From TC-15 sp034437275 (GTDB lineage: Bacteria; Chloroflexota; Anaerolineae; Aggregatilineales; Aggregatilineaceae), in NCBI GenBank assembly GCA_034437275.1, contig DAOTUD010000190.1:1-21606 (forward strand): a stretch of DNA of 21,606 nt, given 5' to 3'. Position 1 is the stretch's first letter, and every line of letters starts with the position of its first letter. The notes below the pieces were generated by a model that saw only the letters and a list, made by a program, of their open reading frames with translations, was not told the origin of the DNA and made no database searches. Made by a program: the position numbers and the translations under genes. This document shows positions 14,044 to 21,558 of this stretch, in pieces.

Positions 14044-15381
14044 TTATTCGCCGCCGAACAGGTCCGGGTACAGCCACGCCGCGATGATCTCGATGCCCTC
14101 GATGGTGTTGTTCGACGAGAGCAGCAGATAGCGCGCGGGCAGCAGCAGGATGTTGTTCGCGTCCTGCATAGCGGAGATCGTCTTCATGCCCGGCGCGTCG
14201 AGGATCGGTGCGAAGGAGTCGCGGCCCGCGCCCATGAAGTCGATCAGGATGATCCGGTCGGGGTTGGCCGCGATGATCTGCTCGGTGTCGGTCGGCGTCA
14301 TGCTCTCCACGCCCATTTCACCGGCAGCAGAACGTCCGCCCGCCAGCCGCAGCATCGTGTCGGACACGGTGCCAGCCCCGACGATCATCTGGATGCCGCC
14401 GCCGTGCGTATTCAGCAGCAGCACCGCCGGGCGTTCGTCATCCAGCACCCCGTCCAGCGCCTGAGTTACGGCGTCCACGCGCGCCAGGTAGCCCGACGCT
14501 AGCGCCTCTGCGCGGTCGTCGGAGCCGGTCGCCTGTCCCAGCACGCGGATCATCTCCGCGATCTGTTCCGGCGTATCCAGCGCCGCCTCAAACGCGATCA
14601 CCGGCACGCCGAGATCGGCCAGCATCGTCAGCGCGTCGGTTTCGCCCTGCATTCGCACATGCACGACGATCAGATCGGGGTCGTAGGACAGGATCGCTTC
14701 CGGGTCCCATTGGTGCTCACTGGCAAGTGTCGTTTCTACTGCCGCCGCCAACTGTGGATAGTTCGCCATCGGGCCGGATTCCATACGCGCGGGGATCGCA
14801 GCGAAGTGTGACGGCGGAACGAGTTGCATCAGCACATCGCCCATATCGGTCGAAAGCACGACGATCCGTTCGGGCAGCGCCTCGATGGTAACGGTCTGGT
14901 CCTCGAACGTCACGTCGCGCGGGAACAGCGACGCATCCGGCGCGGGGATGTCGGCGGGCGTCAGCGCGCTGACCGGATATTCGGTCGTGGCAAAGCCGTC
15001 TGCATCCACTTCGGCTTCGGCGGGCGGGGCGTCGCCCTGGGCATGACTGCCGGGCATCCCGCCGCCCATCATGGCTTCGACCTGCGCGACCTGCTCGGCG
15101 GTGACGACGCCCTCAGTAACCAGGGCATCGACCTCGGCGCGCAGATCGTCGGGCACGTCGAGTTCGCACATCATCACGGCGATCATGTCGATCAGCGGCT
15201 GCGGCAGCTCACCTTCAATGCCAGCCATTTGCTGAATGCCACCTAACATCATGGGCGGCACCCCATTCTCAATGCACGTTTCGGGATCGTCCTGGGCGCA
15301 GGCAGTAGGCACAGAGAGCAGACCACCCGCCAGGCTCACCAGAATAATTACGGACAGAAGCAAACGGACACTTCGCATCAT
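14044..15381 (-). CDS. FecB/BtuF-type iron-chelate binding protein with Met-rich N-terminal extension
   Basis: A 445-aa cluster A-II binding protein for ferric siderophore, heme or cobalamin. Residues 1-29 are a signal peptide (TACA-Q site; the cysteine lacks a proper lipobox). The binding fold begins near residue 165 with ALPERIVVLSTDMGDVL and continues with YDPDLIVVH, AANPDRIILIDF and the C-terminal helix. The usual family length is about 300-380; the excess is residues 30-150, a methionine-rich, acidic region with C36, C72 and runs such as PPMMLGG and MMGGGMPGSH. AGGAG lies eight bases before the ATG at 15381, and the start overlaps the ATPase stop. It is the last gene of the operon, an uncommon place for the receptor. 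Confidence 0.9.
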   Translation of the reverse strand: MMRSVRLLLSVIILVSLAGGLLSVPTACAQDDPETCIENGVPPMMLGGIQQMAGIEGELPQPLIDMIAVMMCELDVPDDLRAEVDALVTEGVVTAEQVAQVEAMMGGGMPGSHAQGDAPPAEAEVDADGFATTEYPVSALTPADIPAPDASLFPRDVTFEDQTVTIEALPERIVVLSTDMGDVLMQLVPPSHFAAIPARMESGPMANYPQLAAAVETTLASEHQWDPEAILSYDPDLIVVHVRMQGETDALTMLADLGVPVIAFEAALDTPEQIAEMIRVLGQATGSDDRAEALASGYLARVDAVTQALDGVLDDERPAVLLLNTHGGGIQMIVGAGTVSDTMLRLAGGRSAAGEMGVESMTPTDTEQIIAANPDRIILIDFMGAGRDSFAPILDAPGMKTISAMQDANNILLLPARYLLLSSNNTIEGIEIIAAWLYPDLFGGE

Positions 15382-16172
15382 GTTGGTAACTCCTCTTGTG
15401 GTTCGTTGGGAAATGCGGTTACAGAAATCGTGTCGATCAGCGGATCGAGGCGCACGATCGCGTTGATCCGGTAAATCCGGCGCAGACTATCCTCGGTCAG
15501 CACCTCGGCGGGCGCGCCGCAGTCAGCCAACTGGCCCGCGTGCAGTAGCGCCACGCGGTCGCAAAAGCGCGCTGCCAGGTTGAGATCGTGCAGTACGACC
15601 GCGACCGTGTACCCCTCGCGGCTGAGGCGTTTGAGCAGCGCCAGCACGTTGAACTGGTGGCGCAGGTCCAGCGCGGCGATGGGTTCATCGAGCAGCAGAA
15701 TCCGCGACTGCTGGGCCAGGGCTTTCGCGAGGAACACCCGCTGCCGCTCACCGCCGGAGAGCGTCGTGATCGGGCGGTCGGCGAGGTCGGCGATCTCCAA
15801 CCGCGACAGGGCAGCATCTACCAGCGCGTAATCATCCGCGCCCTCGACATCGAAGCGGCCCAGGTGCGGGTGGCGGCCCATCATCACCACCTGGCGCACG
15901 CTGAACGAAAAATCCAGCCGGGTATCCTGGGGCACGGTCGCCACGCTGCGCGCAATCGCGCGCGGCTTCATCTGCGCCAGCGGCTGGCCGTGCAGCGTCA
16001 CGGCTCCGGCGGTGGGCGCGAGCACGCCACCCAGCAGCTTGAGCAGCGTCGTCTTGCCCGCACCGTTCGGACCGATGATGCCGGTGAACTCACCCGGCGT
16101 CAGTGTTAGCGTGACATCCTCAACGATACACGCGCCGTTGACCGTGTAGGACACTCCCTTGGCGCGGATCAT
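15378..16172 (-). CDS. FecE/BtuD-type ABC ATPase for iron chelate uptake
   Basis: A 264-aa ABC ATPase of the siderophore/heme/B12 subfamily. Walker A GPNGAGKT is at 34-41, Q-loop VPQDTRLDFSFSV at 80-92 with the following VMMGRHPHLGRF typical of this subfamily, signature LSGGE at 138-142, Walker B LLLDEP at 159-164 and switch His at 195. The ATG at 16172 overlaps the permease stop (ATGA). The frame stays open far upstream of this, but that extension lies inside the permease gene and is low-complexity Arg/Gly/Ala sequence, so it is not part of the protein. Confidence 0.94.
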   Translation of the reverse strand: MIRAKGVSYTVNGACIVEDVTLTLTPGEFTGIIGPNGAGKTTLLKLLGGVLAPTAGAVTLHGQPLAQMKPRAIARSVATVPQDTRLDFSFSVRQVVMMGRHPHLGRFDVEGADDYALVDAALSRLEIADLADRPITTLSGGERQRVFLAKALAQQSRILLLDEPIAALDLRHQFNVLALLKRLSREGYTVAVVLHDLNLAARFCDRVALLHAGQLADCGAPAEVLTEDSLRRIYRINAIVRLDPLIDTISVTAFPNEPQEELPT

Positions 16173-17254
16173 ACGATGCCCTCTCGCCGCGCGCGCAGCA
16201 CCAGCAGCAGAAAAACCGGCCCGCCGATCAGCGCCGTCACCACGCCCACGCGCAGGATCACCGGCTCGAACGCGACACGCGCGATAGTATCCGCTGCGAC
16301 GAGGAAGCTGGCCCCTAACAGGCCGCTGGTCGGCACCAACAGCCGGTGATCCGGCCCGATCAGCAATCGCACGATGTGCGGCACGACCAGCCCCACAAAA
16401 CCGATGATGCCGCTGACCGACACGGCCACCCCCGCCAGCAATGACGCCGTAACCAGCAGCAGGACACGCACCTGCGCCACGTTGACGCCGGAACTGCGCG
16501 CCTGCTCGTCGCCCAGCAGCATCACGTTGAGATCGCGCCCGAATGCGGTGATGAAGCCACAGCCCAGCAGGATCGGCAGCACGACCAGCTCGACGTGATC
16601 CCAGGTGCGCGCTTCCAGCCCGCCTTGCAGCCAGAAAACGATGCCGCGTAACTGCTGCTCGTCCGGCGCATTGGCGACCAGCACGCTGGTGATCGCGCCC
16701 ATGAAGGCGTTCATGCCGATGCCGACCAGCAGCAGTGTCGCCATCGAGGGCCGCCCACTGACCGACGCCACCAGATAGACCACACCGATAGCGACCAGTG
16801 CCCCCACGAACGCCGCGCCCGGCAGCGCCCACCGGCTGAACGCGATCCACTCGAAGTAAAACGCAGCCGCCGCGCCCACCGTTGCGCCGCTGGAGACGCC
16901 GATAATGCCCGGTTCGGCCAGCGGATTGCGGAACAGGGCCTGCATCGCCGCGCCGGAAACGGCCAGCGCCGCGCCAACCAGCGCCCCCACCAGCACGCGC
17001 GGCAAGCGCAAATCCCGCACAACGAGCAGATCACGCTGGGAATACGTCACGCCGGTATCAAACCCTAACGAATCGAGAATGATCGCGGCGGCGTCTTTGA
17101 ACACGATCTGCACCGGACCGACTGCGCTGGCAACAACGATCACCCCGATCAGCAGCACGCCCAGACCCAACGACCACCCCATCAGGCGCTGGTAGATGGT
17201 GCTGTGCCGGGGTTGGTGGGCTGCCTGGGGCAGTGCCTTCGATGTCGTTTCCAT
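16169..17254 (-). CDS. FecCD/BtuC-type ABC permease
   Basis: A 361-aa polytopic permease of the FecCD family, about ten hydrophobic helices. Family motifs are LRLPRVLVGALVGAALAVSGAAMQALFRNPLAEPG (about residues 82-116), GIIGVSSGATVG (116-127), and near the end GIIGFVGLVVPHIVRLLIGPDH (about 289-310). Only one permease gene is present, so it should act as a homodimer like BtuC. It starts 46 bases after the hydrolase stop, with GTGAGG ahead of the ATG. A 25-residue polar N-terminal lead precedes the first helix. The substrate class (siderophore, heme or cobalamin) cannot be told from the permease. Confidence 0.94.
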   Translation of the reverse strand: METTSKALPQAAHQPRHSTIYQRLMGWSLGLGVLLIGVIVVASAVGPVQIVFKDAAAIILDSLGFDTGVTYSQRDLLVVRDLRLPRVLVGALVGAALAVSGAAMQALFRNPLAEPGIIGVSSGATVGAAAAFYFEWIAFSRWALPGAAFVGALVAIGVVYLVASVSGRPSMATLLLVGIGMNAFMGAITSVLVANAPDEQQLRGIVFWLQGGLEARTWDHVELVVLPILLGCGFITAFGRDLNVMLLGDEQARSSGVNVAQVRVLLLVTASLLAGVAVSVSGIIGFVGLVVPHIVRLLIGPDHRLLVPTSGLLGASFLVAADTIARVAFEPVILRVGVVTALIGGPVFLLLVLRARREGIV

Positions 17255-17300
17255 AAAGCAGCCTCACAATGTACACGGTTTCAGCCAGTAAATAGACATA

Positions 17301-18020
17301 TCAGCGCCACTGCTGCATCGCGGCAGCAAAGTCGGTCGTGCACTGGGTGTGTGCCGTGCATAAGATGGAAATGCCATCAAGCCGGGCAAGTTTCTTTACA
17401 GAATGCTTGACCTGCGCATGGTCCATATTCCAGGTCTGGTAGAACGGTTCCGCCTGTCCGTCCAACAAAACGATTACATCCCCCCCAATGAGTATTTGCC
17501 CGTTGATCAGATACGAAACATGGCCGGTCGTATGACCAGGCGTGGCGATGGTTTCCACGCTGATGGAACCAATCTGGACCATATCGCCATCATCCAATAA
17601 ATCGAATGGCCGTGCGATTTCTACCGGACTTTTGAAGATGAACTTGCGAGGTTTGCTGCCGTCAATCATGGGAACTTCATCCTGCCCCATGAAAACCTGC
17701 GTATGGGCAAACCAGGTTGATCGGCTGTCTTTGTCGATGGCTCCCGCATGATCCATGTCGGAATGGGTTAAAAACAAGTGGGTGATTGACGCAGGATCAA
17801 CGCCGATTTTCTCGAATTCCGCGCCAAGATAGTGATTGTCGATGTAGCCTGCGTCGAAGCAAATCACATGGGAATCGTTAGCATAGAGGAACAGGTTGAC
17901 ATCGCGGTCTTTGATTGCGTATAGATGACTGGTAACTTGACCGGTTTCTTGCGGAAAAAACCGTTTGCTGACGCGCTTCGACCAGAAACCGCCCCAAATA
18001 CTGATGAAGTTGGATCGCAT
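17301..18020 (-). CDS. Metallo-beta-lactamase-fold hydrolase, first gene of the iron-chelate operon
   Basis: A 239-aa cytoplasmic MBL-fold enzyme with no signal peptide. Zinc/iron ligands are visible: THSDMDH gives H86, D88, D90 and H91 (Asp in place of the second His, a known variant), H163 in TPGHTTGH, D181 in IGGDV and H224 in CTAHTQ. The start at 18020 is preferred to longer in-frame ATGs at 18095 and 18083 because the operator palindrome 18055-18069 would otherwise be coding, and because the fold starts just after M1. The enzyme could open a lactone or ester of an imported siderophore, as Fes-type esterases do, but other MBL functions (thioesterase, quorum lactonase) are possible. Confidence 0.88.
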   Translation of the reverse strand: MRSNFISIWGGFWSKRVSKRFFPQETGQVTSHLYAIKDRDVNLFLYANDSHVICFDAGYIDNHYLGAEFEKIGVDPASITHLFLTHSDMDHAGAIDKDSRSTWFAHTQVFMGQDEVPMIDGSKPRKFIFKSPVEIARPFDLLDDGDMVQIGSISVETIATPGHTTGHVSYLINGQILIGGDVIVLLDGQAEPFYQTWNMDHAQVKHSVKKLARLDGISILCTAHTQCTTDFAAAMQQWR

Positions 18021-18054
18021 GGGTATCACCCGTCTCTCTACTTTTTGCGCCTGC

Positions 18055-18069
18055 TGAGAATCATTCTCA
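18055..18069 (-). promoter_or_regulatory. Fur/Zur-like operator before the hydrolase/FecBCD operon
   Basis: TGAGAATCATTCTCA is a perfect 7-1-7 palindrome, the same core as at 8031-8045. It ends 35 bases upstream of the chosen hydrolase start on the - strand, the same spacing as the operator before the 8186 gene. This equal spacing is itself support for the chosen start codon. Confidence 0.75.
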
Positions 18070-18157
18070 TTTAAAGCAAGCATGATTATCCTCATAACTA
18101 CCTCATACGTGATAGTGACAGGCTGCGTTATGTTGTCGTGATCTTCTGCATTTTAGT

Positions 18158-18172
18158 TGCAAATTATTCTCA
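18158..18172. promoter_or_regulatory. Degenerate Fur/Zur-like operator
   Basis: TGCAAATTATTCTCA matches the TGAGAAT-N-ATTCTCA core at 12 of 14 scored bases. Its right half continues as ATTCTCAATTAA, the same 12 bases as the right half of the 8026-8050 palindrome. It lies midway between the two divergent operons and could serve either. Confidence 0.45.
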
Positions 18173-18202
18173 ATTAACACATAGGTTCCTCTTGATTAAG
18201 CG

Positions 18203-18235
18203 TGAAACGGTGTGTTACGCTCGCCTTGTTGAGAA
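18203..18235 (+). repeat. Promoter segment shared with 8105-8137 (copy 2)
   Basis: Starts TGAAACGGTGTGTTACGC and ends in the left half of an operator; 27 of 33 bases match 8105-8137 with no gap. TTGATT at 18192-18197 could be a -35 with a 17-base spacer, but the -10 (TTACGC) would be poor. Confidence 0.7.
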
Positions 18236-18244
18236 TGTTTCGCA
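18230..18244 (+). promoter_or_regulatory. Degenerate Fur/Zur-like operator before the second NitT/TauT operon
   Basis: TGAGAATGTTTCGCA has a perfect left half and two changes in the right half of the shared core (12 of 14). It stands 44 bases before the ATG of the NifX-like gene, similar to the operator placement before the 8186 gene. The intergenic 18021-18288 therefore holds three related sites. Confidence 0.55.
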
Positions 18245-18288
18245 GCAAGCAAGCTCTTTACAGACTGCACACAAGGAGTAGCCTACAC

Positions 18289-18621
18289 ATGACCATAATT
18301 CGAGAGCACATAGCCGTTGGCGTCGAAAACGCAGAAACCCTCTGGGTCGATCATTTTGGCATGGCGCCTTTTTTTGCCATCTATGATCGCGCAGGAACCC
18401 TGATCGAAATGCGCGAAAACCCCTATTCCGGTGCAGGCCATGAAGGGAAACACCACGGCAACCCGCAGCAGATCATCGACCTGCTGCCGGAGTGCGGCGT
18501 CTTCATCGCGCACAGTATGGGCAAACGTAAGGTGGTTGACAACCAGGGAATTCAAACCGTGATCACGTCCGAGGAAACGCCGCTGGCAGCGCTTCAGGCG
18601 TATCTGGCGAACGCTGATTAA
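18289..18621 (+). CDS. NifX/NifB-C-terminal-like small protein
   Basis: A 110-aa protein with the pattern of the dinitrogenase iron-molybdenum cofactor family (COG1433, RNase H-like fold): first strand REHIAVGVEN, then HFGMAPFFAIYDRAG (about 22-36), a His-bearing GHEGKHHGNPQQIIDLLPECGVFIAHSMGK (about 49-78), and TSEETPLAALQAYL at the end. Relatives carry FeMo-cofactor precursors or other metal clusters. AAGGAG lies before the ATG; longer in-frame starts would run into the operator, so ATG 18289 is used. It opens the operon and precedes the binding-protein gene by 34 bases. No nitrogenase genes are near, so a metal-handling or sensory role for the importer is more likely. Confidence 0.85.
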   Translation: MTIIREHIAVGVENAETLWVDHFGMAPFFAIYDRAGTLIEMRENPYSGAGHEGKHHGNPQQIIDLLPECGVFIAHSMGKRKVVDNQGIQTVITSEETPLAALQAYLANAD

Positions 18622-18655
18622 TTTTCTTTTACCGCAGCTTTTGAGGAGGAACACC

Positions 18656-19684
18656 ATGTATCGCAAGTCATCTGTGAGTTTGTTTGTGGCGATCCTGCTG
18701 GCGATGGCGTTGACCCTGGCGGCGGTGCCGCACAGCCTTAGCGCCCAGGAAGGCGAAACCGTGACCCTGCGCGTTGGCGGCAAATGCGCCGCGAATCCGC
18801 ACATGATGCCGTTCTGGGTATTTATGGAACAGACAGGCGGCGAATTTGACAATGTAAAAATCGAATACGTCCCTGTGACCGGTCCGCCACAGATGATGGC
18901 GCTTTCGGTCAACGAGCAGATCGACGTGTCGTTCTCGTTCATTTTCCAGGGCGTGAAATTCTTCGTGGAAGGCGGCGCGGTGAACTGGCGCGCGCATACC
19001 ATGAGTCTGTGGCGGGCATTCGGTCTGATCACAGAACCCGGCGTCGAAAGCTGGGATGATCTGGTGGGCGAAAAGGTCCTCCTGCCCCAACCCGGCAGCG
19101 GCGGCGATATCCTGACACGACTGTCGATGACCAACGCCGGGTACGAACCCGACGAGGATTTCGTGATCGAATACATGCCCCCGGCGCAGATGTCCATGCT
19201 GCTGGTAGCGGGCGAAGCAAAAGCCGCGACAGTTTCCGAACCGCAAATCACCATCTTGATCAGCAAAGCCAAGAAAGATGACGTTGAATTGATTCGCTCG
19301 CCGATTGACCTGTTGGCTAACGTGTACGAATCGGACTTATGGGAAAACAGCTTGTTGCCACTGGGTGCAGTCATGGTTCGCCAGCCGATTTTGGATGATC
19401 CGGGTTCTGCCGAAGCCTTTGAAATGTTCGTGGACCTCTACCATGATGCTGCCGCATTTGCGAGCGAGAACCCTGAAGAAGCCGCGCAGATGATCGTCAA
19501 GCAGGTGGGCGACCACTGCGACAGCAATATGCAGGCGGGACCGGTACAAAAAGCACTGGAAACCGGCTTCCTGGTTTACGATCCGATGCCGGTCAGTGCC
19601 ATCATGCCCGACTTTGCCGACTATGTGAATACGCTTTATGGTGAAGACGTTGATGAGACCTTCTACGTCCCGGCAGCCGAATAA
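18656..19684 (+). CDS. NitT/TauT-type ABC substrate-binding protein (second copy)
   Basis: A 342-aa COG0715-type binding protein. Residues 1-30 are a signal peptide (SLSA-Q site, no lipobox). Core motifs: LRVGGKCAANPHMMPFWVF (about 39-57), QIDVSFSFIFQGVKFFVEGG (about 87-106), SWDDLVGEKVLLPQPGSGGDIL (about 131-152) and KAATVSEPQITILI (about 186-199). The start ATG has AGGAGG seven bases upstream, which rules out an earlier TTG. It belongs to the same broad superfamily as the 8186 product, but the two are not close copies; in particular this one is rich in Met and Phe around the presumed pocket. The ligand is unknown. Confidence 0.88.
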   Translation: MYRKSSVSLFVAILLAMALTLAAVPHSLSAQEGETVTLRVGGKCAANPHMMPFWVFMEQTGGEFDNVKIEYVPVTGPPQMMALSVNEQIDVSFSFIFQGVKFFVEGGAVNWRAHTMSLWRAFGLITEPGVESWDDLVGEKVLLPQPGSGGDILTRLSMTNAGYEPDEDFVIEYMPPAQMSMLLVAGEAKAATVSEPQITILISKAKKDDVELIRSPIDLLANVYESDLWENSLLPLGAVMVRQPILDDPGSAEAFEMFVDLYHDAAAFASENPEEAAQMIVKQVGDHCDSNMQAGPVQKALETGFLVYDPMPVSAIMPDFADYVNTLYGEDVDETFYVPAAE

Positions 19685-20513
19685 TCGCTGGCTGCAAGCC
19701 GGGGCCGGTATGCTGTCAGTCGTTTTATTGATAGCCGTGTGGGAAGGAGCCTCGCGCTCCTTTCCCTCGGTGATCTTGCCCAGCCCTGGTGAGACGCTGC
19801 GCGCGCTCGACTGGCTGCTGCATCGTGACAGTTTCTATGACCATACGCGTGAAACATTGACCCGCTCTATCACCGGGTTCAGCCTGTCGATGCTGTTGGG
19901 AACCGTGCTTGGTTTGCTTACCGGGCGTTTTCGCGTGGTGTACTGGCTGCTCAATCCGCTGATCGCCATTTCGACCACGGTCCCGCCGATCTTCTGGGTC
20001 ACGATTCTGATCATTGGCATGGGGCTGGGTTCCGGACCACCAATCTGGGTGATCATCATTACGGCCACGCCGTTGGTCACGGTCAACATCGCGCAGGGAA
20101 TGCACAGCATCTCGCCGCAGTTGGTCGAGATGGCTGACATTTTCCGCGTGAGTATGTGGACGCGCCTGCGTCGGCTCTATCTGCCTGCGATCAGTGGGCA
20201 CATTTTCGCGGCGGCGTTGATCGCGGTGCGCTTTTCGTGGCGCACGGTCGTGATGGCCGAGTTCATTGGCAGCACGAGCGGGTTGGGCAACCGGCTGTCG
20301 TGGTCACGACAAAACCTGGAAACCGATCTGACCTTCGCCTACATGGTGATCATGGTCTTCTTCGGGCTGATGCTGGAATACGGCATTTTGCGTCCCGCTC
20401 AGCAGCGTTGGGGGTGGTCGCCTAATGAAAATTCGCGCCCAGTGGCCCGCTCGGTCCCAGCCCTGGTCAAACCGGAAATAGCCCAAAGAGAACAATCCGC
20501 ATGGCTGCGTTGA
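19638..20513 (+). CDS. NitT/TauT-type ABC permease (second copy)
   Basis: A 291-aa MetI-fold permease. Six or so hydrophobic segments lie between residues 20 and 250; PSVILPSPGETLRAL (about 43-57) is the typical SsuC lead-in, and the ATPase-contact loop is LVEMADIFRVSMWTRLRRLYLPAI (about 162-185). The frame overlaps the binding-protein gene by 47 bases if it starts at the ATG 19638; a second ATG at 19653 has GAAG six bases upstream and is equally possible. The tail overlaps the ATPase gene by 13 bases, so the three genes are tightly coupled. Confidence 0.9.
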   Translation: MVKTLMRPSTSRQPNNRWLQAGAGMLSVVLLIAVWEGASRSFPSVILPSPGETLRALDWLLHRDSFYDHTRETLTRSITGFSLSMLLGTVLGLLTGRFRVVYWLLNPLIAISTTVPPIFWVTILIIGMGLGSGPPIWVIIITATPLVTVNIAQGMHSISPQLVEMADIFRVSMWTRLRRLYLPAISGHIFAAALIAVRFSWRTVVMAEFIGSTSGLGNRLSWSRQNLETDLTFAYMVIMVFFGLMLEYGILRPAQQRWGWSPNENSRPVARSVPALVKPEIAQREQSAWLR

Positions 20514-21262
20514 TCGAACTGACCAACGTCACCAAGCAGTTTGGTGATCTGACGGTGATCCGCGATTTTAGCGGGTCGCTTGCACAGGCAGAAATCATCT
20601 CGCTGGTGGGGCCGTCGGGGTGCGGCAAATCGACGTTGCTGCGCCTCGTAGCCGGGGTCGAAACGCCAGACGCCGGTCAGGTTCACCGCCGCGTCCTGCC
20701 GGAGAAGATCGGATTTGTGTTTCAGGATGCATGCCTGCTGCCCTGGCAAAGCGCGCTGCATAACGTCACCTTTGTGTTGCAGGATCGCATCGCGGACAAA
20801 CACGAGCGGGAAGCGCGCGCTATGGCCGCCCTCGCACGCGTCGAACTGGCAGATTTTGCTGATTACCGGCCCGCGCAGCTCAGCGGCGGGATGCAGAAAC
20901 GGGTCGCCATTGCTCGTGCGCTGGTGATCGATCCCGATCTCATGCTGCTAGATGAACCGTTCTCCGATCTTGATCTGCCGCTGCGTCTGATACTGATCGA
21001 GGACATTCGGCGGATGCTGACACAGGGCGGAAAAACCGCGATTTATGTCACACACGACATTCGCGAAGCGTTGATTCTCAGCGACCGGATTTTCGTCCTG
21101 TCGGCGCGGCCCACCACTGTGCGCAAGGTGATCACGCTGAACGGGTTGCACGCCAGCAAACATCAGGACGGCGTGCTCACACCCGACCTGATCGCCATTG
21201 AGCAAAAGGTAATCACTATGTTGGGCCAGGAAACCCGCCGCCAGAGGGAACAGCAGGTATGA
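20501..21262 (+). CDS. NitT/TauT-type ABC ATPase (second copy)
   Basis: A 253-aa ABC ATPase. Walker A GPSGCGKS at 37-44, Q-loop FVFQDACLLPWQS at 72-84, signature LSGGM at 127-131, Walker B LLLDEP at 149-154 (LML LDEP context) and switch His at 185. The LLPW after the Q-loop marks the same subfamily as the first ATPase. Downstream residues 186-253 form the usual extra helices (ILSDRIFVLSARPTTVRKVI). The following gene starts 26 bases later. Confidence 0.93.
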   Translation: MAALIELTNVTKQFGDLTVIRDFSGSLAQAEIISLVGPSGCGKSTLLRLVAGVETPDAGQVHRRVLPEKIGFVFQDACLLPWQSALHNVTFVLQDRIADKHEREARAMAALARVELADFADYRPAQLSGGMQKRVAIARALVIDPDLMLLDEPFSDLDLPLRLILIEDIRRMLTQGGKTAIYVTHDIREALILSDRIFVLSARPTTVRKVITLNGLHASKHQDGVLTPDLIAIEQKVITMLGQETRRQREQQV

Positions 21263-21288
21263 TGCATGATTGTCAGGAATAACAAGCT

Positions 21289-21480
21289 ATGACTCTGGAT
21301 AAACGCTTGCTGCCGCTGGCCCGCAGCGCGCGCCACTGGATCGCGCTGGCAGTGTTGCTGGGCTGGCTGATCGTGGGCCTCAATGTCTTGCAGATCGCGC
21401 TGATCGGCAGGGGCATCGACCGCGCGTATGAAGATGGCGCACGGCTGGCGCTGCTGGGCGGGCTGCTGCTTGCGTTCGCG
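21289..21480 (+). pseudogene. ABC exporter (CydD-like) gene truncated by an IS6 insertion
   Basis: The first 64 codons of a membrane ABC exporter remain: LDKRLLPLARSARHWIALAV then LNVLQIALIGRGIDRAYEDG, two hydrophobic stretches with the spacing seen at the start of CydD-type and related exporters. The frame enters the insertion sequence at 21481 and stops 16 codons later at 21526-21528. The remainder of the gene, if kept, should lie beyond the right edge of the window. Position behind the importer suggests it was part of the same operon. The identity rests on a short N-terminal piece only. Confidence 0.65.
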
Positions 21481-21494
21481 GGCTCTGTTGCAAA
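21481..21494 (+). repeat. Left terminal inverted repeat of the IS6 element
   Basis: GGCTCTGTTGCAAA marks the exact junction with the interrupted exporter gene. The matching right repeat should read TTTGCAACAGAGCC at the far end of the element, about 0.7-0.9 kb further on. Confidence 0.8.
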
Positions 21495-21558
21495 AAATCT
21501 GAGAGCGTGTATCCTCAACCAGTGCTGACAAGATTCTCTCCCAGACGAAACGGTGAAC

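Noticed and set aside
16173..16850. Long N-terminal extension of the FecE-like ATPase frame
   Set aside because: It overlaps the FecCD-type permease in another frame, is Arg/Gly/Ala-rich and has no domain; the ATPase begins naturally at 16172 with an ATGA overlap.
18021..18095. 25-residue extension of the MBL-fold hydrolase
   Set aside because: It would place the perfect operator palindrome inside the coding region, and the domain does not need it. It remains a possible alternative start.
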